DNA from: DATEUP01 sp041485285
Lineage (GTDB): Archaea > Thermoplasmatota > DTKX01 > DATEUP01
Length of the DNA: 64,000 nt
Direction: 5' to 3'
Assembly: GCA_041485285.1 (NCBI GenBank)
Contig: JBGPJF010000005.1
Location: forward strand, 14,188-78,187
Positions within the stretch are counted from its first letter, which is position 1. The number at the start of each line of letters is the position of its first letter. Below, in pieces: positions 34,691 through 43,473 of this stretch. The position numbers were made by a program, and so were the translations under genes. Below the pieces are notes generated by a model, which did no database searches, was not told the DNA's origin, and saw only the letters and a program-made list of their open reading frames with translations.

Positions 34691-35545
34691 ATGGGAGAGG
34701 CCTCCCCATCGCGGCCCGTGGCGGCCAAGGGGAACTTCCCACTCGGGGGCGCCGGGCTGCTCGTCCCGCTCACCGACGCGCAGTTCGAAGCCGCGCTCGA
34801 GTCGCGCTCGGTCGACCTCCCCACATTCCTGATCCCCGAGGGCGCGCCCTTCGCGTTCCTCGGCATCCTGCGGGCCCGCCACGCCGGGATGCTGACCCAC
34901 TGGGCGGAGGTCCGCGGCATCGAGCGGCGCGAGGGCGACCCCCCGCGCGTGCGCCTGCGGCTCGGCCCCCTCCAGCGGTTCCCGCGGCCCATCGAGTGGA
35001 GGGAGCAGCGCGAGGTCTACCGCCCCATCCATGTAGAGGCCGAAGCGCTGCAGCACGCACGGGCCCTCGACGAGGTCTACAACGCCGAAGGCCAGGCGGC
35101 CGCCGCAGCCATCGTGCAGGCCGCCCGCTTCATCGAACTCGAGAAGCCCAAGCTCGACATGTCGATCGTGAGCCGCAAGAGCCTCATCGACCGCGCCTCG
35201 AGTTTCGCGGCAAGCAACCCGCAACTTGCCTTCGAGCAGATCGACATGGCCGTGGGCGAACTCCTGCGCGACCTCACGGCAAGCCTCTACGGCGAAAGCG
35301 AAGACGAAGACGGGGGCCGCCAGGGGTGGTTCGATGCGGGGAAGCCGATGGTCGAGACCTACTATGAACTGCTCAAGGAGGCCGACGACAAGGAACTCGA
35401 GCGCCTGCTCACGATCGTCGAGCACTACATCAAGGTCCGAAAGCGGATGACGGCGGTCGAATCGCGCGTTCGTGCAACGCAGGTGACCGACCTGATTTCG
35501 GTGGCCCAGGCGCTCTTCGACGCCGCGATGGGCGGGCAGACCTGA
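34691..35545 (+). CDS. unknown soluble protein
   Basis: A 284-residue protein of unknown family. The N-terminal part up to about residue 115 is beta-rich (GLLVPLTDAQFEAAL, FAFLGILRARHAGML, RVRLRLGPLQRFPRP), perhaps an EVE- or PUA-like small barrel. The rest is helical with charged segments (ELERLLTIVEHYIKVRKRM). The frame is open further upstream, but ATG 34691 follows the repeat-rich region and starts at a sensible place; no clear TATA is visible. It is the plus-strand partner of a divergent pair sharing putative operator sites. Confidence 0.6.
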   Translation: MGEASPSRPVAAKGNFPLGGAGLLVPLTDAQFEAALESRSVDLPTFLIPEGAPFAFLGILRARHAGMLTHWAEVRGIERREGDPPRVRLRLGPLQRFPRPIEWREQREVYRPIHVEAEALQHARALDEVYNAEGQAAAAAIVQAARFIELEKPKLDMSIVSRKSLIDRASSFAASNPQLAFEQIDMAVGELLRDLTASLYGESEDEDGGRQGWFDAGKPMVETYYELLKEADDKELERLLTIVEHYIKVRKRMTAVESRVRATQVTDLISVAQALFDAAMGGQT

Positions 35546-35561
35546 CTGCTCCCGTTATCGG

Positions 35562-35822
35562 CTACCGCGGCCGGCCTCGGCGATCGTAAAGCGCTCCCGT
35601 CTTGTCCGTCACGCACCGAACTTTGTGAAACGGGATTCGCCCGCCGTCTTTCATGTCAATGAAGCCCCCGCTTGCTCCGGCGATTTCCTTGCCGGGCACG
35701 AGGCGCGAGCCGCCGACGACGGAACGGTCATCGACCTCCACCACGAGGTCGGCCATCGACCGGCCCTCCCGGTGCAGGTGTTCATCGATGATCGCCTTCA
35801 GCTTCGCCTTCCCGCCGGGCAT
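35562..35822 (-). CDS. DUF504 (UPF0248)-like small protein
   Basis: An 86-residue basic protein. It resembles the DUF504/UPF0248 family in order: a short N-terminal helix, the strand VVEVDDRSVVGGSRLVPGKEI, the central FIDMKDGGRIPFHKVRCVTD (compare the family IPxHRI block), and a closing DRRGRPR. Members are small archaeal proteins sometimes linked to RNA repair or RNA ligation. It lies convergently to the upstream gene and divergently to malic enzyme, sharing a TATA-like element between them. Function unproven. Confidence 0.6.
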   Translation of the reverse strand: MPGGKAKLKAIIDEHLHREGRSMADLVVEVDDRSVVGGSRLVPGKEIAGASGGFIDMKDGGRIPFHKVRCVTDKTGALYDRRGRPR

Positions 35823-35871
35823 CCAGCAATCCCCCGCGCGCCTTTGCGCGTTCCACTCACCGCGCCCCAGA

Positions 35872-35879
35872 TTTTATAG
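35872..35879 (+). promoter_or_regulatory. TATA box of malic enzyme
   Basis: TTTTATAG centred about 22 bases before the ATG at 35898, predicting a leaderless or near-leaderless transcript. The same A/T-rich stretch read on the other strand (CTATAAAA) lies about 50 bases from the DUF504-like gene start and could serve both. Confidence 0.6.
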
Positions 35880-35897
35880 GGTGTCAGGCAAGGTCAG

Positions 35898-37205
35898 ATG
35901 CCTCAAATGGCCACGAACCCCGCTAAGCCCTCTCCTGCCGAAGGCACGGAAGGCAAACGCCAGACCGCCCCCCGCAGGCTCGCCAAAATCACCCGCGAGG
36001 AAGCGCTGCGCTACCACTCCCGCTACGGCGGCAAACTCGAAATCGCCGCCAAAACGCGGATGAAGGATTCGCACGACCTCGCCCTTGCCTACACGCCCGG
36101 CGTCGCCGAGCCCTGCCGCGAGATCGCCAAGAATCAGGAGGACGTGTACACCTACACGTCCAAGGGCAACATGGTCGCCATCATGACCGACGGCACCCGG
36201 ATCTTGGGCCTCGGCCCCATCGGCCCGTACGCCGGCCTGCCCGTCATGGAGGGCAAGGCGATCCTCTTCAAAAAATTCGCGAATGTCGATGCTTTCCCGC
36301 TCTGCCTCAACGTCAAGACGCCCGACGAGTTTGTCGAGACCGCTCAACGCGTGGAGCCGGTGTTCGGCGGCATCAACCTCGAGGACATCTCGACCCCCCA
36401 GTGCTTCGAGATCGAGGCCCGGCTGCGCAAGCTCCTCAACATCCCCGTGTTCCACGACGACCAGCACGGCACCTCCATCATCGCGCTCGCCGGAATCCTC
36501 AACAGCCTGCGGCTCACCCAGCGCCGCATCGAGGAGACGGCGTTCGTCATTAACGGCGCAGGGGCGGCGGGAATCGCGCTCGTCCACTACCTCAAGTACG
36601 CCGGCGCGCGCGACATCACGGCCTGCGACCGCAAAGGCGTGATCTTCGCGGGGCGCAAGGAGGAGTCCAACCCCTACAAGGACGAGATCGCGGCCTTTAC
36701 GAACCCGCGGGGCTTGCGCGGCAAGCTCGCAGACGCTCTGAAGGGCGCCGACGTGTTCGTGGGGCTCTCCGCGCCGGGGACCCTCACCCAGCCGATGATC
36801 CGCGGGATGGCCCACGACCCCATTATTTTCGCACTGGCCAACCCCGACCCCGAGATCTCGCCGGAAGAGGCCGAAGAGGCCGGCGCGGCCGTTATTGCCA
36901 CCGGTCGGTCGGATTACGCGAACCAAGCCAACAACGTCCTCGGGTTCCCAGGGGTCTTCCGGGGCGCCCTGGACGTGCGTGCAACCCAAATCAATGAGGA
37001 AATGAAACTCGCGGCCAGCAAGGCCATTGCCAAACTCATCCCTGATGGAATGCTCTCCGCAAACTATGTTATTCCCTCCCCCATAGACCCGCGTGTAGTC
37101 CCCGAGGTCGCCCTCGCCGTCGCCCAAGCCGCCGTGGACACGAATGTCGCCAAAGCCAAACTTGACCCTGAAATGATCCTGAGTCACATCACCTACGGCC
37201 GCTGA
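35898..37205 (+). CDS. NAD(P)-dependent malic enzyme
   Basis: A 435-residue malic enzyme that decarboxylates malate to pyruvate with reduction of NAD(P), supplying pyruvate and NADPH. Family motifs are all visible: YTPGVAEPC near the N-terminus, DGTRILGLGPIGPYAGLPVMEGKA, the metal/substrate site GGINLEDISTPQCFEIE followed by PVFHDDQHGTSI, the Rossmann NGAGAAGIA, GLSAPGTLT and FALANPDPEISPEE. Length fits the short bacterial/archaeal class without a phosphotransacetylase domain. ATG 35898 is favoured by the TATA box at 35872-35879. Confidence 0.93.
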   Translation: MPQMATNPAKPSPAEGTEGKRQTAPRRLAKITREEALRYHSRYGGKLEIAAKTRMKDSHDLALAYTPGVAEPCREIAKNQEDVYTYTSKGNMVAIMTDGTRILGLGPIGPYAGLPVMEGKAILFKKFANVDAFPLCLNVKTPDEFVETAQRVEPVFGGINLEDISTPQCFEIEARLRKLLNIPVFHDDQHGTSIIALAGILNSLRLTQRRIEETAFVINGAGAAGIALVHYLKYAGARDITACDRKGVIFAGRKEESNPYKDEIAAFTNPRGLRGKLADALKGADVFVGLSAPGTLTQPMIRGMAHDPIIFALANPDPEISPEEAEEAGAAVIATGRSDYANQANNVLGFPGVFRGALDVRATQINEEMKLAASKAIAKLIPDGMLSANYVIPSPIDPRVVPEVALAVAQAAVDTNVAKAKLDPEMILSHITYGR

Positions 37206-37302
37206 ACACCGTTGCTTGCGCTTTATTAACCCCTTTTTTCACGGTGGACTTCGGCGATTCGGACATTTTGGCGTTGAACGCAAGCGGGATTGACACTTGG
37301 CA

Positions 37303-37310
37303 TTTATTAG
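37303..37310 (+). promoter_or_regulatory. TATA box of the TPR protein gene
   Basis: TTTATTAG centred near 37306 puts transcription at about 37330, downstream of the ATG at 37323 and upstream of the ATG at 37356. This, with GGGAGGT at 37344-37350, decides the start at 37356. Another A/T-rich stretch (TTTATTAA) lies near 37220 and may be an alternative promoter. Confidence 0.5.
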
Positions 37311-37355
37311 GGGGGCTGGTTCATGATGCGCACTAATTCTAGCGGGAGGTCCCCC

Positions 37356-39110
37356 ATGAGCGCCGCGTCATCCGCCCGAACGGGCGGCAGCGAACTGCTC
37401 GCGCGGTACCCTGAGTATTCCTATACCCGCCTCAAAGCGGCGCTCGAGACGCTTGAGCGCGCGAATGCCGGGGATGGGCCCGAGCGGTCCGACTTCCTGC
37501 GCACCAAGGCCGACCTCTACGAGCACCTGTTCGAGTACGACCAGGCGCTCGCGTGCATCGACAAGGCGATCGAAGGCGAGCCCCTTGCGGTGAGCCACCT
37601 CATGGCCAAGGGCGCGCTGCTTCGCAAGGTGGGGAACCTCAAGGCCGCCCTGCAGACCTACAAGCGCGTGCTCGAAGTCGAGCCCGACCACGCAAGCGCG
37701 CGCAATTTCTTCTCGGAACTCTACGACGCCGTCGTCCGCGACAAGCGCGAGAAAGACCCGATGGCCCTCTCGGAACTTGAGGAAGTCCAGCGCGCGGTGT
37801 TCGAGTTCGAGAAGAAGGGCAAGTGGACCGAGGCGCTGTCGACCCTCGACCGCGAGATCACGAAGCGCCCCCACCTCGGGGAGCTCACGCTCATCAAGGG
37901 CGAGATCCTCGAGCAGGCCGAGCGCTACACGGACGCCATCACCCTCTACGACGACATGATCACCGGCGAGCGCGAACGCCTGCAGCTCGTGCGTGACGCG
38001 ATGCGCCTGCGCAAGCGCGTCCTGCGAGAGCACGCGCGGGAACTCGCGACCTACCTGAGCGAGCACCTGCACGACCCGAACCACGCGTCCTCGGCGCTGC
38101 GCAGCGGCCTCAAGCACGAGCGGCGCTACTACAATCTCAAGGCGGTGCTCTCGCTACACGAGCGCTCTGAGCACGCTCCGGCCCTGTTCGAGCAGGTGCA
38201 GAAGCGCTCCCTGTACTTCGACGACACCGTCGTCAACGCCATTGCCGAAATGGCCCGCGACGACGACCAGGTGCTCGCCAAGCTCAAGCAGCTCTCCAAG
38301 CACCGGGACGACCTCGTTAAGATCCGCGCCTTGGAAGCGCTCCTTGCAAGCGAACGCACGGAAGGGTCGCGCGAAGAGTGGCTCGACGCCCTCGAGAAAA
38401 TCCACTACGCGGCACTCAAGAAGGACGACCCGCTGCTCGGCGAGCGCTCGGTGCGCACGCTTCGCCGCTTCGGCGAAAACGTGGAGCGAGGCGCGGTCTC
38501 GCAGTTCTCGCTCTACAACTTCGCCTTCAAGGCCGAGGAGCAGCTCGGCGTGCGCGCCGTCACCCTGAAGCTCGGACGGCGCAGTGACGACATCAGCGGC
38601 GTCTACCAGGACTTCGCGGCCCGCCGCGGCCTCGAGCTCATCAACCACGAGGGCGTGGAGCTTGGCATCTACGTCGGCGAGGCGTCGTTCCTCACAAGCG
38701 GCGGGTCGTTCACGGAAGAGATTGTGCAGATGATCGACAAGACGAACATCGCGACCATCCACTTCCGCGGCGGGGAGCGGCTCTACGAGGACCTCGTCGA
38801 CGAGCTGATCTCGAACCACGACTACAACGTCCACCGGCGCGACGTCGACCTCGACTCGCTGAATGTCACCCTCAACGCCAATCGCCTGATGGGCGCCCTT
38901 GAGGCGCACGACACCAAGTCGCACATCAAGCTCGGCACGCAGCTGCGCAAGGAAGGCAAGCTGCGCGAGGCGATGATCGTGTTCAAGAAGAGCTTCGAGC
39001 TCGACCCCGAGGAGAAGTCCGTGTGGTTCTACCTGGCGCAGACCTCGAAGGAATTGGGGCTGGCCCGCGAGTACGACCGCTGGAAGGCGCTCGTGGTCGG
39101 GAAGACGTGA
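37356..39110 (+). CDS. tetratricopeptide-repeat protein with C-terminal domain
   Basis: A 584-residue soluble protein. TPR-type helical pairs cover the first ~200 residues (for example KADLYEHLFEYDQALACIDK, KGALLRKVGNLKAALQTYKR) and recur at the C-terminus (KLGTQLRKEGKLREAMIVFKK). Between about 330 and 480 lies a mixed alpha/beta stretch with LGVRAVTLKLGRRSDD and FRGGERLYEDLVDEL that I do not recognise. It could be a scaffold or a regulatory protein. The start at 37356, behind GGGAGGT, is preferred over 37323 from promoter position. No obvious operon partner. Confidence 0.7.
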   Translation: MSAASSARTGGSELLARYPEYSYTRLKAALETLERANAGDGPERSDFLRTKADLYEHLFEYDQALACIDKAIEGEPLAVSHLMAKGALLRKVGNLKAALQTYKRVLEVEPDHASARNFFSELYDAVVRDKREKDPMALSELEEVQRAVFEFEKKGKWTEALSTLDREITKRPHLGELTLIKGEILEQAERYTDAITLYDDMITGERERLQLVRDAMRLRKRVLREHARELATYLSEHLHDPNHASSALRSGLKHERRYYNLKAVLSLHERSEHAPALFEQVQKRSLYFDDTVVNAIAEMARDDDQVLAKLKQLSKHRDDLVKIRALEALLASERTEGSREEWLDALEKIHYAALKKDDPLLGERSVRTLRRFGENVERGAVSQFSLYNFAFKAEEQLGVRAVTLKLGRRSDDISGVYQDFAARRGLELINHEGVELGIYVGEASFLTSGGSFTEEIVQMIDKTNIATIHFRGGERLYEDLVDELISNHDYNVHRRDVDLDSLNVTLNANRLMGALEAHDTKSHIKLGTQLRKEGKLREAMIVFKKSFELDPEEKSVWFYLAQTSKELGLAREYDRWKALVVGKT

Positions 39111-39116
39111 GCGCGC

Positions 39117-39704
39117 CTACAGCTTGGCTTCGTCGCCCCATTTGGCGCCAGCCGCGAAGGCGGCGGACTCGCCCTCGGTTGCTTGCGCGGCCTTCAGCCC
39201 CGCCTTCCACCCCTCGCGAACGAAATCCATCCCTGAGATCCGGGACGCCGCGCCCAGCAGGAACGCGTGGAGATCGGCCGACGATGCCCCCGCCTTCGCG
39301 CACAGCGCGCCGAAGTCGGCGATGTGGACTACTTTCAGCACTTCCTTGAGCGCCGGCTCAATCTCGGCGGGCCCCGGGTAGGGCCGCCGGTCGCGCGGGG
39401 CGGCTGGCGGCAGCACGGTCGAATCGACGAGCGCGACCCCGTCGAAGCCGCAGTATTTTGCGGCCCGCAGAGCTTCGCCGACCTCCAAACCGATGAGCAG
39501 ATTTCCGGTGTCCTCGGTCACGATGGGCGACCAATTCTCCCCCAGGGAGACCTGCGCGAGCCTCGAGCCTCCAAGCAGGAGCACGCCCCGCGGGGCGGTG
39601 GACGACATGGGCTGGTCGGCCGCGGCGCATGCGGCCGCGAGCAGTTCGATCATCCGGTCGATGGGCTGTCCGCCCACGCCTGCGATCACCATGTCGAACG
39701 ACAT
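39117..39704 (-). CDS. IorB-like subunit, degenerate
   Basis: A 195-residue protein aligned to the gamma/beta type subunit of 2-oxoacid:ferredoxin oxidoreductases, IorB of indolepyruvate oxidoreductase. It keeps the opening GVGGQ and the strand order (MVIAGVGGQPIDRM, LLIGLEVGEALRAAKY, ALVDSTVLPP), but the HGMxQRGG motif that normally follows is replaced by APRGVLLLGG. It overlaps the IorA-like gene by one base (TGATG), so the two are translated together. The frame was open to 39767; the ATG at 39704 begins at the fold. Confidence 0.7.
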   Translation of the reverse strand: MSFDMVIAGVGGQPIDRMIELLAAACAAADQPMSSTAPRGVLLLGGSRLAQVSLGENWSPIVTEDTGNLLIGLEVGEALRAAKYCGFDGVALVDSTVLPPAAPRDRRPYPGPAEIEPALKEVLKVVHIADFGALCAKAGASSADLHAFLLGAASRISGMDFVREGWKAGLKAAQATEGESAAFAAGAKWGDEAKL

Positions 39705-41380
39705 CACGCCGCCCCCTTCGGTGCAACGGTGTAGGAGAGGATGCGCGGGCTGCGCGCGCCGCCACACACGGACGCGATCGCGGCGGAAAGCTTGGCCGCG
39801 TCACAGGGCCCCGCCTCCGCGATGGCTGAGCTTTCGAGGCCCAGCGCGGCCGAGAGTGCATGCAGTTCGAGGGGCCGGTGGTGCGACCCGGGCAACGCAC
39901 GCCCCACATCGGCCGAGAGACCCTCCGGCGAGACGACGGCCATGAGCGGCAGGCCCTCGGCCTGCGCTTCCCGCAAGGCTGAAAGGCCCCCCACGATCCC
40001 GCGCCCCTCCGTAACCACGACGACGAAATCCTTGGAGTGGCGCGCAAGCGCGCAGGCCACCCCGATGCCCTCCCCCCAATCGCCGTAGTAAAGAGGGTTC
40101 AGCCCCGAGAGAGCGATGCGCCACTCGGGCGGCGCTTCCACCACGAGCGACGACCCCTTGCGTCCGTCCACGAACGCTTGCGCGCCCTCGATCCCGATCC
40201 GCATGCCGTGCTGCGCAGGCAACGCCGGTGCGCGCGAAGGGAGCACCTGGGCAACGACCTTGTCGAGCATGTCAATGCGCTTCTCATCCACGGGCGGGGT
40301 TACGCCCGCGAAGCGCCCGAGCCCGTCGGCCACGTCCCACGGTGTGAGCTCGCCGCCGCGGGCGATGAACACCTTCCCCCGCACCTGGATTTGGATCCCA
40401 TCCTTGTTGGCGATCTCCGAGAGCCGCGTCTCCACGTAAGGCTCCATCTCCTCGACGACAAGGACGCGCTTCGCCTTGCGCATCGCGGCCCCCAGCATTG
40501 CGCGCGGGAGCGGGTAGGAGGTCGCGAGCTTCACGAGCTGCACCGCGCTCTCCATCCCGATGAGCGCCAGCGCATCGCGGGTCGGGCCGTAGGCGGCTCC
40601 GACGGCTACGACGAGCATGTCCGTGGGCGGCGAGAGTTCAACGCGGTTGAAGGGGAGCGTCTCCATGGCCGTCGCGATCGCGTCGAGGCGGCGCACCCGC
40701 GCGGCCGTTGCCGCCTCCCCGCCGTAGGCGCCAAGCGGAGCGGACGTAAGCGCGGGCGGCGCGGGCGCGAGTTTGGCGGCTTTCGGCGGCGCCTGGGGGG
40801 TCACGTCCATCAGCACGCGCGAATCCAAAAGCCGGACGCCGACGCGGAGCATGATGGGCTGCCGCCACGCCTCGGAGAGCCCCGCTGCGCCCCGCGCCGC
40901 GTGCAGCGCCTCTTGGGGAGAATACGGCTCGATGATTGGCATGTAAAGCTCGCGAGCGAGGTAGCGGCTGTCGATCTCGCCGGGGGTCATCTCGCATCCA
41001 GGGTCCTCAATCACGACGACCACGAGGCCCGTCGTCGTCCCCCGCTCGGCAAACGAGTGAAGCGCTGCGGCCCCTGCGGCGAAGCAACGCGACGGCAGGA
41101 CAACGGCGGCGGCCTTCCCCACCGATGCCGTAGCGATCGCGGACTCGACGGCCCGAGCCGGCGACAGGTGCAGCTCAACCCCCGGCCGCTCCCCCTTGCG
41201 CTCGCCCTGGCAGGCCGCGGCCACCTCCGCGGACTTCACCGACTCGTGGACGGAGACCGTGTCGACGCCCGATTCAATGAGCCCGAGCGCCAGCGCCTCC
41301 GAGCCCCACATCAACCGGGGCGGCCCGGCCGATCTGCTCGCCCCCTTTGCCACCTCGCAAGCCCCGGGAGCGGAAAGCAC
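39704..41380 (-). CDS. IorA-like subunit lacking TPP and Fe-S motifs
   Basis: A 558-residue protein that follows the order of IorA (indolepyruvate ferredoxin oxidoreductase alpha): N-terminal pyrimidine-binding-like domain (GSEALALGLIESGVD), a middle domain with VLVVEEMEPYVE, and a TPP-domain-like region (GLNPLYYGDWGEGIGVACAL, then VVVVTEGRGIVGGLSAL). Key catalytic features seen in IorA are absent: the GDS/GDG metal-binding motif appears as TEGRG, the paired Asn is missing, the CxxCPHR block is missing and there is no C-terminal ferredoxin-like Cys cluster. Start uncertain: GTG 41380 or ATG 41311. It is probably inactive or altered in function. Confidence 0.7.
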   Translation of the reverse strand: MLSAPGACEVAKGASRSAGPPRLMWGSEALALGLIESGVDTVSVHESVKSAEVAAACQGERKGERPGVELHLSPARAVESAIATASVGKAAAVVLPSRCFAAGAAALHSFAERGTTTGLVVVVIEDPGCEMTPGEIDSRYLARELYMPIIEPYSPQEALHAARGAAGLSEAWRQPIMLRVGVRLLDSRVLMDVTPQAPPKAAKLAPAPPALTSAPLGAYGGEAATAARVRRLDAIATAMETLPFNRVELSPPTDMLVVAVGAAYGPTRDALALIGMESAVQLVKLATSYPLPRAMLGAAMRKAKRVLVVEEMEPYVETRLSEIANKDGIQIQVRGKVFIARGGELTPWDVADGLGRFAGVTPPVDEKRIDMLDKVVAQVLPSRAPALPAQHGMRIGIEGAQAFVDGRKGSSLVVEAPPEWRIALSGLNPLYYGDWGEGIGVACALARHSKDFVVVVTEGRGIVGGLSALREAQAEGLPLMAVVSPEGLSADVGRALPGSHHRPLELHALSAALGLESSAIAEAGPCDAAKLSAAIASVCGGARSPRILSYTVAPKGAA

Positions 41381-41517
41381 GAGCCTCTCTCATAATCCAT
41401 CGCCCGCGCGCGGAGCGCCTCCCATTGCCGCCGCGCGCGAAAACCCCCCGCGGGTCATCCCGGCGCGGCCCCACCCAAATGCTTATGCAACCTCCGGCGG
41501 TTCGCTGGTTGACTCCA

Positions 41518-41796
41518 ATGGCGAAGAAAACGAAAGCGAGGCGGAAGCCGAAGAGGAGCAAGACCCGCAGGGCTTCCAAGGCAAAGGCCCCGCGCAAGAA
41601 GGCGGGCTTGAGCCCCGAGGTCTTCAACTCGGGGATGCACGACTTCACCAACCTCGCGACCGCGCTCCGCGCGTACCTCGAGCTGCTTTCCACCCAAGGG
41701 ACCCTCGATGACAAGCAAAAGTATTACGTCGCGAGGTCGCGCGAGCAGGTCGAGATGTTGATCGACCTCGTGCGCGAGTTGAAGGAAAAACTCTAG
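41518..41796 (+). CDS. isolated DHp (histidine-kinase dimerisation)-like protein with basic tail
   Basis: A 92-residue protein. Residues 1-30 are almost entirely Lys/Arg/Ala/Ser (MAKKTKARRKPKRSKTRRAS). Residues 38-92 form a two-helix hairpin resembling a HisKA/DHp phosphoacceptor domain: His41 followed by Asp42 and Asn45 (HDFTN, the H-box pattern H-[DE]-x-x-N), helix 1 continuing LATALRAYLELL, then DDKQKYYVARSREQVEMLID. No ATPase (HATPase_c) domain or receiver domain is attached. ATG 41518 is chosen for the short hydrophilic start; A/T-rich GCTTATG near 41482 could be its TATA. It might accept phosphate from another kinase or bind DNA through the basic tail. Confidence 0.6.
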   Translation: MAKKTKARRKPKRSKTRRASKAKAPRKKAGLSPEVFNSGMHDFTNLATALRAYLELLSTQGTLDDKQKYYVARSREQVEMLIDLVRELKEKL

Positions 41797-41992
41797 CACG
41801 TTCCGCGCCGCGGCCCGCCGTTGCATGCTCTGTCATTCGTGATTCAGAGACATCCAGCCAGTCTTCATATATCGTCAACGCCAAGGATCATGCTGTAGAT
41901 CAGGCGCGCCTGGGCCTCTTATTACCTCCACCCCCACCCGGGACCCAGGTGCGTTTGGTCTCAAACCTTCTTCCGCGAGCGGAGCGGCCGAA

Positions 41993-42655
41993 CTAAGCTG
42001 GGGCGCCGGCTGCAATCAGGCCTTTGGCGCGCAGGAAAGCGCTCACAGCCGCCTTGCAGCGCTCTTCGACCGAGGCAAGCGCGCCCCCCTCGATGACTTG
42101 GAAGCGGGCGGGCTCGGCCGCGGCCGCTCTTCGGTAGTTTTCCTGCACCTTCGCCAGGAATTCCGGCGTCTCGAAGATCGAGGTCTTGCCTCGCGCCTTG
42201 ACGCGCTCGATGCACCGGGCCGGGTCGTCAACGATGAGCAACGTCAGGTCGGGGACGAGGAGCCACGGCTCGTGCAGGGAACGGAGCCACTTCAGCGGGT
42301 CGGTACCCCGGGCCGCCACGGTCTCCGCCAAGGCGGCCCCTTGATACGCGACCGTGGAGTCGAAGTAGCGGTCGCAGACAATTACGGCACCAAGCGCCAC
42401 CTCCGCCCGCATCGCATCGACATGGTGCGCGCGGTCGGCAAGGAAGAGGAACGTCTGCGTGAGGGGGTCAACCCGCAGCGTGTGCGACTTGCGCACCGCC
42501 TCGCCGAGCCACGACGAGGTCGGCTCGCGCTGGACGGCCGCCTTTACCCCCGCTGCCGCGAGCCACCGGCCGAGCGAGGCGACGACCGTCGACTTGCCCG
42601 TGCCGTCGATGCCCTCGACAGTGATGAGCGCTCCCCGCGCAACCCCGTCAGCCAC
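41993..42655 (-). CDS. tmk: thymidylate kinase
   Basis: A 220-residue dTMP kinase that phosphorylates dTMP to dTDP with ATP. The P-loop is GIDGTGKST, followed by REPTSSWLG, the DR motif in CDRYFDSTVAYQGA and the LID-like region near TSIFETPEFLAKVQENY. Length is typical. On the minus strand TTTATCG at 42686-42692 lies about 33 bases before the ATG at 42655, matching a TATA box. The next gene downstream is unrelated. Confidence 0.92.
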   Translation of the reverse strand: MADGVARGALITVEGIDGTGKSTVVASLGRWLAAAGVKAAVQREPTSSWLGEAVRKSHTLRVDPLTQTFLFLADRAHHVDAMRAEVALGAVIVCDRYFDSTVAYQGAALAETVAARGTDPLKWLRSLHEPWLLVPDLTLLIVDDPARCIERVKARGKTSIFETPEFLAKVQENYRRAAAAEPARFQVIEGGALASVEERCKAAVSAFLRAKGLIAAGAPA

Positions 42656-42813
42656 GTGCGGTCGAACTCCACGGCCCGCGATAAACCCATCCGCGCTCGC
42701 AGCCTGCCGAGCGCCAACCTCTACTAGACCCCACCCACACCTCCCTCACGAATTGCGCGGTTAAGAGCGGAGGGGGGAGTAGACCGAAAGCGCACGCTCG
42801 TCGTTCGGAGTTT

Positions 42814-42852
42814 GCCGGGCGGGAGCGACCCTCCCCACTTTGCCCGCCCGGC
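42814..42852 (-). terminator. stem-loop after the winged-helix gene
   Basis: GCCGGGCGGG at 42814-42823 and CCCGCCCGGC at 42843-42852 form a perfect 10-base-pair stem with a 19-base loop, overlapping the first base of the regulator's stop codon (42852-42854). It could terminate transcription or protect the 3' end. No oligo-T tract follows, so it may instead be a processing or stability element. Confidence 0.45.
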
Positions 42853-43154
42853 TATAGGAGCGTGATCACGACATCTTCAGGGTGGAGAATCCGGCGCGCC
42901 TTGTCCGTCGGGTAATAGTAAATCCACTTGCGGCCCTCGTCGACCCGCTTCACCAGGTCCGCCTCTTGCAGCTTCTGGAGCTGCTTGAAGATCGAGCTCT
43001 TGCTGCGCCCGAGCTTGTTGGCGATGTCAGTGCCCGTCATCTGCCGCTGGTCGAGCAATTTGAGGATCGAGATGCGCTCCTCGGAGGCCAGCGCGTCGAA
43101 CACTTTCGAGGTAAGCGTGACCCGCTTCCACATTTCCACTTGTTTCACCTTCAA
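42852..43154 (-). CDS. ArsR/winged-helix transcription regulator
   Basis: A 100-residue DNA-binding protein. After an N-terminal helix (TSKVFDALASEERISILKLL) comes the helix-turn-helix LDQRQMTGTDIANKLGRSKSSIFKQLQKLQ and a wing EADLVKRVDEGRKWIYYYPTDKA, the ArsR/winged-helix layout. No metal-binding Cys cluster is visible, so it is not a classical metal sensor. Its promoter, TTAAATAG at 43208-43215, predicts a leader of about 30 bases. It faces the GTPase operon across a long divergent region and could regulate it, or itself. Confidence 0.85.
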   Translation of the reverse strand: MKVKQVEMWKRVTLTSKVFDALASEERISILKLLDQRQMTGTDIANKLGRSKSSIFKQLQKLQEADLVKRVDEGRKWIYYYPTDKARRILHPEDVVITLL

Positions 43155-43207
43155 GCACCCGAGAGCGAACTCCCGGTTGCCTCTATCCGTGCCCTCTTGC
43201 TCAGAAT

Positions 43208-43215
43208 CTATTTAA
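43208..43215 (-). promoter_or_regulatory. TATA box of the winged-helix regulator
   Basis: Minus-strand TTAAATAG about 57 bases before the ATG at 43154; predicted start near 43185 and leader of about 30 bases. Confidence 0.55.
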
Positions 43216-43473
43216 GGGCTTGCCCAAAAGGGGGCTTGATAAACATAATAATGGATCTGAAGGGCAGCTGTTACGATTTTGGATTCCCTTGAGGCCGCGT
43301 TCGATCCACGAATAAGCAGTCGGGGCACGCGCGCTTTGCAACTATCGGGCCGCCCCCACCGGGGAATGGCCGCAGCGCTTTGCTTCGCATGGAAACCAAA
43401 CGTGGTTTCGCGCAACGAAAAAAGACCAGCCCAGTCGAAAGGCGTCTGGACACGCGCGCAGGGGTAGGGACAG

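Noticed and set aside
41906..41952. CCTGGG ... CCCAGG hairpin between the DHp-like gene and tmk
   Set aside because: Short stem with a long loop in G/C-rich DNA; no further support for an RNA gene or terminator.
43299..43307. T-loop-like GTTCGATCC in the divergent intergenic region
   Set aside because: Flanking bases do not pair as a T stem and no acceptor or anticodon arm was found, so no tRNA.
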